Below are positions 1 to 9,024 of a stretch of DNA of 46,706 bases, piece after piece (position 1 is the stretch's first letter; each line of letters begins with the position of its first letter). Under the pieces are notes generated by a model that worked only from the letters and a program-made list of their open reading frames with translations, made no database searches and was not told the DNA's origin. This stretch comes from Xylanibacillus composti (lineage in GTDB: Bacteria > Bacillota > Bacilli > Paenibacillales > K13), in the NCBI RefSeq assembly GCF_018403685.1, contig NZ_BOVK01000021.1, positions 1 through 46,706 on the forward strand, read 5' to 3'. The position numbers and the translations under genes are program-made.

Positions 1-71
1 TTGATGCCAGCTAACGCCTCTTGCGCTACCTTGTACCGCACCTCTTTGAACGCATTGTTACGCTGTCTCAT
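1..71 (-). CDS. Partial IS3-family OrfA-like transposase, N-terminus only
   Basis: A minus-strand reading frame starts with ATG at 71-69 and runs off the left edge, so only about 23 residues are visible. They read MRQRNNAFKEVRYKVAQEAL followed by AGIK. The pattern of basic residues followed by 'F-K-x-x-x-x-K-V-A-x-E-A-L-A-G' resembles the start of IS3-family OrfA helix-turn-helix proteins. A purine-rich AGG stretch lies just upstream. Family membership is inferred from a very short stretch, so the call is tentative; the rest of the gene is outside the window. Confidence 0.4.
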   Translation of the reverse strand, partial: MRQRNNAFKEVRYKVAQEALAGI

Positions 72-141
72 TTCCTCAGCCCCCTAATTTATATGGTACC
101 TTATTTCCCTAGGTATTCTCCAACTTAATTAGGGGGCTTGA
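1..141 (-). mobile_element. Edge of an insertion sequence (IS3-like), truncated by the window
   Basis: Read on the minus strand, the putative transposase start is preceded by about 70 bp that begin near 141 with TCAAGCCCCCTAATTAAG. A perfect 12-bp inverted repeat, AGCCCCCTAATT at 78-89 and its complement at 127-138, lies in this leader. A C-rich terminal sequence followed by a short leader and OrfA is typical of IS3-family ends. The exact tip and any target duplication cannot be checked because the other end is missing. Confidence 0.35.
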
Positions 142-320
142 TAGTTAGAATTTTTTTGTCGCCCAAAATAGCGAAATAGTGCTTCTGACTTCCGTTAGCG
201 GGGCAGGCGATTGCTGAACGCCCAGTTTCTCGCCTCTAGTAAAGTGGGGAAGGGATGGTGGCGGCCAGACCGGAGGCCCCGCAAGCATGGCGAAGCTTCC
301 CGTTCAGCTGAGGTTCGTTA

Positions 321-419
321 GGCGCTGCGATGCTATCTTGTTCAGCTGCGGTTCTGCTAGGCGCTGCGATGCTATCTTGTTCAGCTGCGGTTCTGCTAAG
401 TGCTGCGATGCTGTCTTGG
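321..419. repeat. 39-bp tandem repeat, about 2.5 copies
   Basis: The unit starting GGCGCTGCGATGCTATCTTG at 321 recurs at 360 essentially unchanged, and a diverged partial copy (AGTGCTGCGATGCTGTCTTG) starts at 399. The period is 39 bp, so a frame crossing it would give 13-residue repeats, but the only minus-strand frame over it lacks a convincing start. It lies just downstream of the response regulator gene in an intergenic stretch (about 142-490) in which I see no gene. Confidence 0.75.
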
Positions 420-490
420 TGAGCCAAGCTGCCGTTTCGCCGCTGCGGCGATCAGCACGGCCTGCATGCCAAACTTACAACCATCGCCCT

Positions 491-2134
491 TCATTGCCCG
501 GCTTTCCTGTACTGATTCGGAGAAACGCCCACGAGCTTGCGGAATACCTTGCTGAAATACTTCTCGTCGGTGTAGCCGACCATCTCCGCGATTTGGGCCA
601 CCTTGAGGGCAGGGTTTTTCAGCAGCAACTTGGCATGTTCCATGCGGACGCGGCCGATGTATTCGCTGATATTTTCTCCTGTTTCCTGCTTGAATTTGCG
701 CGAGATATATTCCCGGCTCAAGTAAAAATGGCTGGAGATATCCTGCAGCGTAATTTCCTGGCTATAGTGTGTATCGATATAGCGGGCGATTTCACGTATG
801 ACGTTCTTGCCCCCGGTATTTCGTTCCGCCCAATACTGCGCAATTTGCATCAGCCGTTCCGCCAGTGTCCGCTTCCACAGCGCGGATGAGAACCGCCTGT
901 CCTCGTCGAACGGCCAAGGGGCTTTCGGAAGCTCGGGAGGCTTGACCGCGCTTTCTCCCGCTTCCGCCGGATCGGCGAACGGCGGCTGATGCAGGAACTG
1001 GGCCTCCAGCTGCTCCAGCTGCGCCATCCATTGCTCCAACTGTCCGAAGGGAATGCGGGCATAAGCGTCCACGGCTGCCACCCACTTGTCCGCCGCAGCT
1101 TCGATCTCTTCCAGGCTTGCGCTTTGCAGCGCCAGCCTGAACGATTCCTCGAAGGCGAAGGGCTGTACCCAATCCTCGGCAGACCAGCCGTCGGCATGGA
1201 ACCAGCATACGTGCGGCCCCTTGTCCCGGATATTGCGCTGCCGCAGCGCTTGTCTGGCTTCCTCGTAGGACTGAAATACGCCGTCCGGGAAGCTGCACGC
1301 CAGGCCGATGCCTGTGTCGAACCGCGCCTGCAGCGTCAGGTAAAATCCATGCTGCATGCGGCGCAGCTGCCGGTCGAGTCCATCAGCCAAGCTGCCCTGG
1401 CTGCCGCCTTCCCCCCAATAGAACAGCAGCAGCTCCTGTTCGCTGCCCCAGTAGCGGCAGGCATATCCGCTATTCTCCTCACGGAGCAGCTCATTGCAAA
1501 TGTTCGTCAGCGTAAAGCACAGCAATTCCGGCTGGCCTTGGTACTTGCGGGCAACAGCTTCGTCCAGCAGCGCCAGGCTGATAACCGCCACGTGGCACGA
1601 TTGTCCCTTCCTGACCTGGAACTCGCTCTCTAAGGCGTGCATGACGGACGGTGGCTGATGCGGATCGTGGATCAGACTGGAGAACAGCTTGTCCCAATAA
1701 GCCGGCTTGAACTGGTTCATCTGGATGCTTTGCCGCACCAGCTGCTTGCGGCTCGATTCATCGGCTTCCCAGGCTTGCTTGGCCTTGGCGAGCGCGGCGG
1801 CCAGCTCGTCCGGATCAATCGGCTTCAGGATGTAATCGAGCCCGCCGTGCTTCATCGTGCTGCGCACCAGCTGGAAATCATCGTAGCCGCTGACGACGAT
1901 TCGCTTGAGGTCATTGGCATGCTCCTCCATCCAGGCGAGCAGATCGATCCCTCCTTTGATCGGCATCATCATATCCGTCACGACAATCTCGGGCCGATGC
2001 GCCTCAATCAGCTGAATGGCTTCCTCGCCATTCGTCGCCTCGTAGACATGCCGGATGCCGAAGGCTTCCCAATCGACAAGCAGCCGGATCGCGTCCCGGA
2101 CGTGCTGTTCATCATCAACAATCAGAATGTTCAT
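491..2134 (-). CDS. YesN-like two-component response regulator with AraC-type HTH
   Basis: A 547-residue cytoplasmic transcription regulator. The N-terminal receiver domain (about 1-120) has the acidic pair D7/D8, the phosphoacceptor D54 (in VVTDMMMP), S82 and K104. A long central linker (about 130-430) has no recognised domain. The C-terminal 100 residues form two AraC-type helix-turn-helix motifs, including ITLQDISSHFYLSREYISRK and VAQIAEMVGYTDEKYFSKVF. Its ATG overlaps the stop of the upstream kinase gene (ATGA), so the two are translationally coupled. Regulators of this family typically control an adjacent sugar transporter, and one is divergently encoded from 4092. The inducer is unknown. 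Confidence 0.93.
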   Translation of the reverse strand: MNILIVDDEQHVRDAIRLLVDWEAFGIRHVYEATNGEEAIQLIEAHRPEIVVTDMMMPIKGGIDLLAWMEEHANDLKRIVVSGYDDFQLVRSTMKHGGLDYILKPIDPDELAAALAKAKQAWEADESSRKQLVRQSIQMNQFKPAYWDKLFSSLIHDPHQPPSVMHALESEFQVRKGQSCHVAVISLALLDEAVARKYQGQPELLCFTLTNICNELLREENSGYACRYWGSEQELLLFYWGEGGSQGSLADGLDRQLRRMQHGFYLTLQARFDTGIGLACSFPDGVFQSYEEARQALRQRNIRDKGPHVCWFHADGWSAEDWVQPFAFEESFRLALQSASLEEIEAAADKWVAAVDAYARIPFGQLEQWMAQLEQLEAQFLHQPPFADPAEAGESAVKPPELPKAPWPFDEDRRFSSALWKRTLAERLMQIAQYWAERNTGGKNVIREIARYIDTHYSQEITLQDISSHFYLSREYISRKFKQETGENISEYIGRVRMEHAKLLLKNPALKVAQIAEMVGYTDEKYFSKVFRKLVGVSPNQYRKAGQ

Positions 2135-3957
2135 GCCTGTACTCCTTTCACAGGGATGCGCAGCTCTACACGAAAGCCTCGCTCCTCCCCGGCGGTAACT
2201 TTCATCTCGGCCAGTTCTCCGTAATACAGCTTCAGCCTCGCCTGCACATTGCTCAGCCCGATGCTGTCCTGCTCTTCCAGCAATACTTGCGGAGGGAGGG
2301 CGAGCAGCTTCTGCAGCTGCTGCAGCCGCTCGGGCGCAACGCCGGCCCCGTTGTCTTCGACGGTCAAGACGAGCGATTCTCCGGCAAGCCGGGCTGCCAT
2401 TCGCAACTCGCCAAGTCCCTCCTGCTGATCGAAGCCGTGCTTAAAGTAATTTTCAATCAAGGGCTGCAGCACCATCTTCGGCACCTTGACGGCGAGCGCC
2501 GCCTCATCCATCGCCGCCTGCACGTTCAGCTTCTCGCCGAAGCGCTGCTGCTGCAGATCCAGATAAGATTTGGCATGGTTCCATTCCGCCGACAGCGGGA
2601 CAATCGTCTCGCTGGTATTCATGCTGTAGCGCATCATTTTGGCCAGAGCGTGAATCAGGCTGTACACCTTCGAGGCGCCGTGCTGCAGGGCAAGCGTCCC
2701 GATCGACTGCAGCGCATTGTTGAGGAAGTGGGGATTGATCTGCGCCTGCATCGCCCGCAGCTGATTGTTCTTATTGGCAATTTCCAGCTTGTATTCGCGG
2801 TTGATCAACTGATTGATCTTCCCGACCATATCGTTGAACCGTCGTGCCAGCAGCCCGATCTCATCCTGTCCCTGCACCCCGATATCGACATTGAAATTGC
2901 CCGTTTGCACCTTGTTGATCGAATGAATGAGCCGCTTGATCGGCTTGGCGAACTGAAAGGAAATGATGAGCGTGGCGATAATGACGACCACTAGAAAGCA
3001 AGCGACGATATACGTATTGATCTTCGTAATCGCCTGCGCCCCTTCGTACAAGTAATCGTAGGGGAGCTGCTTGACAATAAGCCAGTCGGCATACTGGGTC
3101 TGCATCGAATCGTACACGATAATGCCGGAGAAGCTGTCCTGCTTCCATTCGAAGTGGCCGCGCGGCGAGCGGTCGTCCAGCAGCTTCGCGGACCAGGCCG
3201 TCTCCAGTTGTCCGCCGATCTGAGCGGCATCGTCTGCATACACGATTGTGCCGTCCCGATTGAGGATATACAGGCTTTCCTTCGGCGACTGCACCAGCTG
3301 GCGGGCGATGGCGAACAGCTCATCGGTGCGGATATCCATGGACAGCCTGGCCAGCACCTCATCCTGCGGCGTTCGTATGATCGGGCGGTGGAGGGTGAAC
3401 ACTTGCCGCTTGGGCACATAGCTCGTCCAATCCAAACGGTAATTCGTGCTCTCATGCGCAGGCTCCACGTACGGAAGCGGATCGGTGGCAGCAGGCGCCA
3501 GCGTCGGGTTGTCCTGCGGTTGAATGTCCCGGCGGAAGAGCCCCCTCGCCAGCAAATACGATATGCGCTGCTCGCCGTATATCTCCAGATGAATCTGGTG
3601 GACTTCCTTCGTCTGCTGGAACATATTCAGCAGGTGTGTATATAGGTGCGTGCGGTTGTCCAGGTCGAACTGCTCCGCGTCGATGCCGGATGCGGCGCCT
3701 TTTTCGATGATGGCATATAAGGAGGTAGGCGTGTTCAGGGAATTGTAAGCGCTTAAGGAAATGCGGTTAATGGTATTCGTATAGTTCAAAATATTGCTTG
3801 TGCCGAGCGACAGCAGATTGGCGTTCTCGCTAATCGACTTCTGCGTGACCGACCGTTTGATATACCAATCCGAGACAAGCATCGAAGTGGCAATGGGGAT
3901 AATGGTGGCAGCAAGCAGCAGGGCCATCAGTTTCTTGCGAATGCTGGTTCTGAACAT
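2131..3957 (-). CDS. YesM-like sensor histidine kinase
   Basis: A 608-residue membrane kinase. An N-terminal transmembrane helix (about 10-30) is followed by a large extracytoplasmic sensor region (about 35-300), a second helix (about 311-333), a HAMP domain, and the His_kinase block with the phosphoacceptor in QAQINPHFLNNALQS. The ATPase domain carries the N box (PLIENYFKHG) and G box (VEDNGAGV). This is the architecture of the YesM/LytS-like kinase class that pairs with AraC-type response regulators. A good ribosome binding site (GGGGAGGAG) precedes the ATG. It is first in an operon with the regulator, diverging from the transporter genes, so it probably senses an extracellular carbohydrate or related cue. 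Confidence 0.93.
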   Translation of the reverse strand: MFRTSIRKKLMALLLAATIIPIATSMLVSDWYIKRSVTQKSISENANLLSLGTSNILNYTNTINRISLSAYNSLNTPTSLYAIIEKGAASGIDAEQFDLDNRTHLYTHLLNMFQQTKEVHQIHLEIYGEQRISYLLARGLFRRDIQPQDNPTLAPAATDPLPYVEPAHESTNYRLDWTSYVPKRQVFTLHRPIIRTPQDEVLARLSMDIRTDELFAIARQLVQSPKESLYILNRDGTIVYADDAAQIGGQLETAWSAKLLDDRSPRGHFEWKQDSFSGIIVYDSMQTQYADWLIVKQLPYDYLYEGAQAITKINTYIVACFLVVVIIATLIISFQFAKPIKRLIHSINKVQTGNFNVDIGVQGQDEIGLLARRFNDMVGKINQLINREYKLEIANKNNQLRAMQAQINPHFLNNALQSIGTLALQHGASKVYSLIHALAKMMRYSMNTSETIVPLSAEWNHAKSYLDLQQQRFGEKLNVQAAMDEAALAVKVPKMVLQPLIENYFKHGFDQQEGLGELRMAARLAGESLVLTVEDNGAGVAPERLQQLQKLLALPPQVLLEEQDSIGLSNVQARLKLYYGELAEMKVTAGEERGFRVELRIPVKGVQA

Positions 3958-4091
3958 GTGTGTCTCCTCCCCTGTGAGAGATCAATATATTCCACCTACC
4001 TCATCATATCTATCGGTGTTCGGAAACACAACCGCCTTTTATAGTAAAAGTACCCTGGCACAATAGCGAAAATGAAGAAAGGGGAACAGCT
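3958..4091. promoter_or_regulatory. Divergent intergenic region between the kinase operon and the ABC transporter operon
   Basis: This 134-bp stretch separates the start codons of two divergent operons and must contain both promoters. It is AT-rich. A TATAGT hexamer at 4040-4045 could serve as a -10 for the plus strand, but no good -35 is seen at the right distance. A GAAAGGGGAA ribosome binding site precedes 4092. Binding sites for the AraC-type regulator would be expected here but cannot be pinpointed by eye. Confidence 0.35.
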
Positions 4092-4979
4092 ATGCTCACA
4101 CAGAGAAAAAGATCGGAATGGCTGAGGCAGGCCGTTTTTGTCGGGCCGGGACTGCTGTGCTTCAGCGTCATTGTGTTTATTCCTTTTTTGCTGGGATTCT
4201 ATTATTCGTTCACCGAATGGAACGGACTGGATCTGGATAAGGCGAAATGGATCGGATGGAGCAACTTTGAGCGCATCTTCACGAACGACGAGAAGTTTTG
4301 GGCGGCATTCTGGTTCACGGTGCGCTTCACAGTAACGACCGTCGTGCTGGCTAATGTGCTGGCCTTCTTCCTGGCGCTCATGCTGATCCAGCCATTGAAG
4401 TCGCGGGGGCTGCTGCGCACGGTTTTCTTCCTGCCGAATGTAATCGGCGGCATCTTGCTTGGTTTCATCTGGCAGTTCATCTTCACGAGGGGGTTCAATA
4501 CGATCGGCAAGCTGACAGGGTGGCCCCTGTTCGAGCTGCCTTGGCTGGGAACGCCCAGTACGGGATTTTGGGGACTGGTCATCGTCTTCGTCTGGCAGAC
4601 GGCCGGTTATATGATGGTCATCTATATCGCGGCGCTGGTTGGTGTGCCGAAGGACCTCCTGGAGGCGGCCAAGATCGACGGGGCAAGCTACTGGCAGTCG
4701 GTGCGCCGGGTGCTCGTTCCGCTCATTATGCCAGCGATCACCGTATGCCTGTTCCTGACAGTCTCGAACGCCTTCAAGATGTTCGACTTGAACCTGTCGC
4801 TGACGAAGGGCGGACCGGGCACCTCGACCCAGTCGCTCGCTTACAACATCTATGCCGAGGCGCTGGTCAATAACCGGTACGGACTCGGCACAGCCAAGGC
4901 GATGCTGTTCTTCCTCGCCGTGTCGCTGATTACGGTGACGCAGGTGTGGTTCACGAAGCGCAAGGAGGTGGAAGCCTGA
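4092..4979 (+). CDS. Sugar ABC transporter permease (MalF/UgpA-type)
   Basis: A 295-residue inner membrane protein with about six transmembrane helices. The cytoplasmic EAA loop that docks the ATPase is visible as LLEAAKIDGASYWQSVRRVL. The N-terminal segment FVGPGLLCFSVIVFIPFLLG and the central FFLPNVIGGILLGFIWQFIF match the carbohydrate-uptake CUT1 permease family. Its stop codon overlaps the start of the second permease by one base. No ATPase gene is nearby; many CUT1 systems in Bacillota share a general MsmX-type ATPase, which is an inference here. The substrate cannot be assigned from sequence. Confidence 0.93.
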   Translation: MLTQRKRSEWLRQAVFVGPGLLCFSVIVFIPFLLGFYYSFTEWNGLDLDKAKWIGWSNFERIFTNDEKFWAAFWFTVRFTVTTVVLANVLAFFLALMLIQPLKSRGLLRTVFFLPNVIGGILLGFIWQFIFTRGFNTIGKLTGWPLFELPWLGTPSTGFWGLVIVFVWQTAGYMMVIYIAALVGVPKDLLEAAKIDGASYWQSVRRVLVPLIMPAITVCLFLTVSNAFKMFDLNLSLTKGGPGTSTQSLAYNIYAEALVNNRYGLGTAKAMLFFLAVSLITVTQVWFTKRKEVEA

Positions 4980-5821
4980 TGATGGAGACGAAGCAGCCTT
5001 ATTCGATCCGCTTGTTCGGCATCGAGCTTTCGGCTGGACTGCTGGCGCTGCTCTTTTTGGCGCCGTTCTATTTCGTCATTGTCAACTCGCTCAAGACACT
5101 CGGCGAAATTATCGTCGATGCGGCCTCCCTGCCGGTCACGTACCATTTCGCCAACTACGCCAAGGTATGGTCGATCATTGAGTTCCCCAAGGTATTGTGG
5201 AATTCGTTCCTGATCACGGGCCTGAGCGTAGCCGGGATTGTTATGTTGTCCTCGATGACGGCCTATCAGCTGGTGCGGCGGCCGACCTGGTTCAACAACG
5301 TGCTGTTTGTCCTGTTCATCTCCTCGATGATCATCCCGTTCCAGTCGGTGATGCTGCAGCTGGTGCGGGTGACCAGCCTGCTGGAACTTAGGGGCAACCT
5401 GATCGGAATCGTGGTATGCTATCTCGGCTTCGGCATTGCGCTGTCGATGTTTTTGTTCCATGGCTTTATCAAGAACGTGCCGCTTGAAATTGAGGAGGCA
5501 GCCGTTGTCGACGGCTGTTCGCCATATGGTGTGTTCTGGAAAATCGTATTTCCGCTGCTGCGCCCGATCATGGTCACGGTGATGATTTTGAACAGCCTAT
5601 GGATTTGGAACGATTATTTGCTTCCGGTGCTCATTATCGGCTCCAATCGCGAGCTGACAACGATTCCTCTTGCGATCACGAAGTTCTTCGGGCAATATAC
5701 GAAGCAGTGGGATTTGGCGCTGGCCGGGTTGACGCTTGGCGTGACGCCGATTATTGCGTTTTTCCTGCTGCTGCAAAAGCACATTATCGAAGGCATTACG
5801 GCTGGCTCGGTGAAAGGCTAA
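4979..5821 (+). CDS. Sugar ABC transporter permease (MalG/UgpE-type)
   Basis: A 280-residue membrane protein, partner of the preceding permease. The ATG at 4979 is chosen because AAGGAGGT lies nine bases upstream and the codon overlaps the previous stop (TGATG); a GTG 33 bases further upstream would sit inside the neighbour. The EAA loop is visible as LEIEEAAVVDGCSPYGVFWK, and six hydrophobic segments are present. It forms the heterodimeric channel of a CUT1 importer. The next gene is 235 bp away; that gap holds no gene. Confidence 0.93.
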   Translation: MMETKQPYSIRLFGIELSAGLLALLFLAPFYFVIVNSLKTLGEIIVDAASLPVTYHFANYAKVWSIIEFPKVLWNSFLITGLSVAGIVMLSSMTAYQLVRRPTWFNNVLFVLFISSMIIPFQSVMLQLVRVTSLLELRGNLIGIVVCYLGFGIALSMFLFHGFIKNVPLEIEEAAVVDGCSPYGVFWKIVFPLLRPIMVTVMILNSLWIWNDYLLPVLIIGSNRELTTIPLAITKFFGQYTKQWDLALAGLTLGVTPIIAFFLLLQKHIIEGITAGSVKG

Positions 5822-6056
5822 GCGTACCGGGGGCTTGTACAGGATGCCCCTGTCGGTGGAAAAAAGGGCGCGTGCCGCTGCGGACGTTGGCGATGTGGCG
5901 TGCCCTAGGCGCTGGCAACGGATTGGTTGTGCATAGTAGTAGCGGCATCAATATGTTACACCTTTTTTGTCAAAAATGTGAGTTTTTCTCGGTAATGTTA
6001 CTATTTTATGATGAGCTTGTAAAAGAAATCACACATGCATATGGGGAGGTCAACCG

Positions 6057-7346
6057 ATGAAAAGATGGTCGATCATGCTGCTGGCAGCCGTTCTTGTGCT
6101 CGTGATGGCGGCATGCAGCGGCAGCAATGGAGCGAATGGCGGAGGAAGCGGGGGCAATCAGGCGGATGCCGGGAACGACGAGGCACCGAAGAAGGATGTC
6201 ACGATCAAGATGTTCCAGTTCAAGGTCGAGATCGCCGATGCGCTGAATCAGATGGCGGCGGAATATGAGCAGGAGACCGGCGTGAAGGTTATTGTGGAAA
6301 CGCACGGCGGCGGTGAAGATTACAATGCGCTGCTGAAGGCGGAGATTGCGTCCGGGTCTGAGCCGGAAATTTTCAACTCCGAAGGATTTGCCGCTTTGGA
6401 GGCGTACTATGACCGGGCGGAAGATCTGTCGGGCGAGTCTTGGGCGAAGGACGTGATTCCTTCCGCTGCGGCCCCGGCCCAGGTGGACGGCAAGCTGCTC
6501 GGCATGCCAATGAATATTGAAGGCTACGGCATCAATTACAACAAAGAGCTGTTCCAGCAAGCAGGCATTGAGGAGCTTCCGACTACGCTGTCGGAGCTGG
6601 AGGAAGTAGCGCAGAAGCTTGAGGCGGCAGGCATTACGCCGTTCGCCACGACGAATGAATGGTGGTCAATCGGCCAGCACACGATCAACATCGGTCTGGC
6701 GGAGCAAGCGGACCCGGTTGCTTTCATCGAAGATACGAAGAGCGGCGACGCTTCCTTCGTCGGCAACGAGGTGTTCGAGAAGTGGATCAACTATGTCGAT
6801 CTCGTGTTCAAGTACAGCCAGTCCGACAAGCTGACGACCGATTACGCGACACAGGTCGCACTGTTCGCAACTGGTCAGGCGGCGATGATTCAGCAGGGCA
6901 ACTGGATTCAGGGCGACATCGACAAGGTCGCGCAGCTGGATATCGGCGTGATGCCGATCCCGATTGACGACAGCGGCAATGCGCGGATCTATACAGGTCC
7001 GGCGAACTTCTGGATCGTCAACAGCAAGTCCAAGCATCCGGAGGAGGCCAAGGCGTTCCTGGAGTGGATGGTCACTTCCGAGACAGGCAAGCGCTACTTG
7101 ACGGAGGAATTCCAATTCATTCCGGCGCTGACGACAATCGAGGCGAACTCAGAGGACATCGGCCAACTAGGCGAAGGCGTATCCCAGCTTGCCGCTAACG
7201 CAGGCGGCTGGCATTGGGGCCGCTATCCGGACGGCATCATCCAGGGCTGGGGCGCGGCCATGCAGGAATATCAAGGCGGCACGATCGGCAAGGAGGAGTT
7301 GTTCGAGAAGTTCGACAAGGCGATCCAGGACATCGTCCAGCGGTAA
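6057..7346 (+). CDS. Extracellular solute-binding lipoprotein (carbohydrate ABC importer)
   Basis: A 429-residue secreted lipoprotein. The signal peptide ends in a lipobox with C20 (LVMAAC), followed by a flexible Gly/Asn/Ser linker and a family 1 solute-binding fold. Typical features are the early MFQFKVEIADALNQMAAEYE segment, 'GIPxNIEGYGINYNKELF'-like strands and 'FATGQAAMIQQGNW' near the middle. GGGGAGGT precedes the ATG. It captures the sugar for the two upstream permeases. Its gene lies 235 bp after the permeases behind an AT-rich leader, so it may have its own promoter, which would allow the usual excess of binding protein over channel. A hairpin follows at 7402. Confidence 0.93.
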   Translation: MKRWSIMLLAAVLVLVMAACSGSNGANGGGSGGNQADAGNDEAPKKDVTIKMFQFKVEIADALNQMAAEYEQETGVKVIVETHGGGEDYNALLKAEIASGSEPEIFNSEGFAALEAYYDRAEDLSGESWAKDVIPSAAAPAQVDGKLLGMPMNIEGYGINYNKELFQQAGIEELPTTLSELEEVAQKLEAAGITPFATTNEWWSIGQHTINIGLAEQADPVAFIEDTKSGDASFVGNEVFEKWINYVDLVFKYSQSDKLTTDYATQVALFATGQAAMIQQGNWIQGDIDKVAQLDIGVMPIPIDDSGNARIYTGPANFWIVNSKSKHPEEAKAFLEWMVTSETGKRYLTEEFQFIPALTTIEANSEDIGQLGEGVSQLAANAGGWHWGRYPDGIIQGWGAAMQEYQGGTIGKEELFEKFDKAIQDIVQR

Positions 7347-7401
7347 GAGCGCGGTCGTGGATATGGACCGCTGTAGATCGCAATTTGCGGCAGCAAGCAA
7401 C

Positions 7402-7437
7402 GCAAGCCTCCCAAAATTTCGGTTTTGGGGGGCTTGC
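7402..7437 (+). terminator. Intrinsic terminator-like hairpin after the binding-protein gene
   Basis: A 15-bp stem (7402-7416 with 7423-7437, one G-T pair) closes a six-base loop. The right arm starts TTTTGGGGGG. The following sequence is only moderately T-rich (TGTGTTGT), so termination strength is uncertain, but the position just past the stop at 7346 fits. Confidence 0.65.
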
Positions 7438-7663
7438 TGTGTTGTCGGCGGCCAGGCAGGGAGGTGGCAGACCGCAATAGGGAGGCAGTTCACCGCCCAC
7501 CGTTGGTTTGACGGGGGGCGTTTTGCGGTGCGGCAAGGAGTTTAGGGAGGAGGCTGCAGTTCGATCAGGCTATCCGGCTAGGCAAACCGGCTAGGATCGG
7601 CTAGGCAAACCGGCTAACGGAAGCCAGAGACGTTATTTTGCCGAATTAGCCCTGTTTGAAATT

Positions 7664-7798
7664 GTAACGGAAGTGAGCGACGCTATTAGGGCTAAATCTG
7701 CTGAAAAGTACGGCACAGCCCCGCAATAAGGTCTACTGGTTCCGTTAGAAATTCAGAAGCGCAGATTTTGGCTGATTAAGGTCTCTCACTTCCGTTAC
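7664..7798. mobile_element. MITE-like repeat, copy 1 (135 bp)
   Basis: The element begins with GTAACGGAAGTGAG and ends with its perfect reverse complement CTCACTTCCGTTAC, giving 14-bp terminal inverted repeats. A second copy at 9025-9159 has the same length and differs at only four positions by eye. It contains no coding frame. Related fragments (for example CTTCCGTTAG near 189 and TAACGGAA near 8973) suggest a larger repeat family in this genome. No clear target duplication is visible. Confidence 0.75.
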
Positions 7799-7811
7799 AG
7801 TTCACACGCTC

Positions 7812-8014
7812 ATGCGCCGAACTCGCTGTTTGCTCACCGAACATACCGGATGCGCCGAACTCGCTGTGAGCTCACCGAACATACCGGATGCGCCGAATTC
7901 GCTGTAAGCTCACCGGACATACTGGATGCGCCAAACTCGCTGTAAGCTCACCGAACATGTTGGATGCGCCAAACCCGCTGTAAGCGCACCGGACATACCG
8001 GATGCGCCGAACTC
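7812..8014. repeat. 38-bp tandem repeat, about 5.3 copies
   Basis: Units starting ATGCGCC recur at 7812, 7850, 7888, 7926, 7964 and 8002, an exact 38-bp period. The consensus runs ATGCGCCGAACTCGCTGTAA then GCTCACCGAACATACCGG. Copies differ at a few bases. The period is not a multiple of three and stops interrupt all frames, so it is a non-coding minisatellite. There is no spacer variation, which rules out a CRISPR array. It lies between MITE copy 1 and the gene at 8265. Confidence 0.85.
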
Positions 8015-8264
8015 ATACCTAGCGCGGGCCAGACTCTCTGTCTGAGCAGTTCGGCATATGTGATCGCTCCATTCTCACACTGGCAAGCTGATTCCTCCGC
8101 AGGGCGAGTCTTTCTACATTGCTGCATGAACAAAAATATGGTAATGTAGGATTACAATTTCGGTGTGAAGCACATACCGCTTTGATGGGTAAGGCTCGTT
8201 TGGAGTCGTTATGCGTCAGGGCGGTTTTTTGTTTGCTCGCGACCAAGCAAATGAGGTGAGAGGG

Positions 8265-8945
8265 ATGGGGTTGTTCGAGGATACGTATGAGAAATGGCTT
8301 GCCGATCATGTAGAGGGAGAATCCAATCGTAGAAGAAGGGAATTGTTGAGAAAAGGGCTGGGGCATGGTACTGTAGAGTTTTTGCGTTCAATCTGGTTTC
8401 CTGTCTTCGGCAATCTGGATCACTTGTACCCCGAATATGAAGTGAGAGACTTCAATAACGGCTATCGCTATTTGGACTTGGCTTTTATGCCGGGCAGCGC
8501 TAAGGGGTGTATCGAGATACAGGGATATCGTTCACATGCGCGGGATGTGGATGCCAGCCGATTCAAGGATTTGTGCATGAAGCATGCTCTGCTCGCATTG
8601 GACGATTGGTTGTTTCTTCCTGTGGCCTATTTGTCCATACAAGAGGATCCCAGTGTCTGCAAACAGTTGGTCTTGTCTTTTGCCGGGAAGCTGCTCTCGA
8701 TGGAAACTCCTGCAGCTTTGAATTGGGCTGAAGCGGAAACGGTGCGGTTCGCCCGCAGGCTTATGCGCCCATTCGATTCCCGCGAGCTTGCCGCGCATCT
8801 TAGGAAAACGGAGCGCTACGCAAGAAGTGTGCTGCATGATTTGGTGCATAGTCAGCATCTGATTGTATCCAGCGGGACACAACGTTATCGCACCTTTCAA
8901 GTGCCGGAGGTGGATTCAGTACATCCAACCAGACGCAGCCGATGA
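8265..8945 (+). CDS. Hypothetical protein, possible PD-(D/E)XK-like domain plus winged helix
   Basis: A 226-residue protein of unknown function. The ATG at 8265 is chosen because AGGTGAGAGGG lies just upstream and the protein-like sequence starts there (MGLFEDTYEKWLADHV). The first 80 residues are basic and aromatic. Residues about 65-105 contain RYLDLAF and then GCIEIQGYRS, an acidic residue followed by E-x-Q on the next strand, as seen in some restriction-endonuclease-like folds. The C-terminal 60 residues look like a winged helix, with a recognition helix around RELAAHLRKTERYARSVLHD. It could be a DNA-binding regulator or a nuclease-like protein. It is enclosed by two direct MITE copies, and no partner gene adjoins it. 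Confidence 0.6.
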   Translation: MGLFEDTYEKWLADHVEGESNRRRRELLRKGLGHGTVEFLRSIWFPVFGNLDHLYPEYEVRDFNNGYRYLDLAFMPGSAKGCIEIQGYRSHARDVDASRFKDLCMKHALLALDDWLFLPVAYLSIQEDPSVCKQLVLSFAGKLLSMETPAALNWAEAETVRFARRLMRPFDSRELAAHLRKTERYARSVLHDLVHSQHLIVSSGTQRYRTFQVPEVDSVHPTRRSR

Positions 8946-9024
8946 TGGAACGTGGAAAACAAACCCGAGGAGCTGTAACGGAACTCACGGACGTTATTAG
9001 GTGGAAAAGTGGCGGATAGAAATT

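Noticed and set aside
236-427. 63-residue minus-strand frame over the 39-bp repeat.
   Set aside because: It only has a TTG start without a ribosome binding site, and its content is just the translated tandem repeat.
287-889. 200-residue plus-strand frame.
   Set aside because: It lies antisense to the response regulator gene and has no start signal; it is a GC-rich shadow frame.
6016-6035. Possible catabolite-response (cre) element upstream of the solute-binding protein (TGTAAAAGAAATCACA).
   Set aside because: The central CG and symmetry of the cre consensus are missing.
7812-8014. 38-bp repeats considered as a CRISPR array.
   Set aside because: Units are directly adjacent with no unique spacers, and no cas genes are present.
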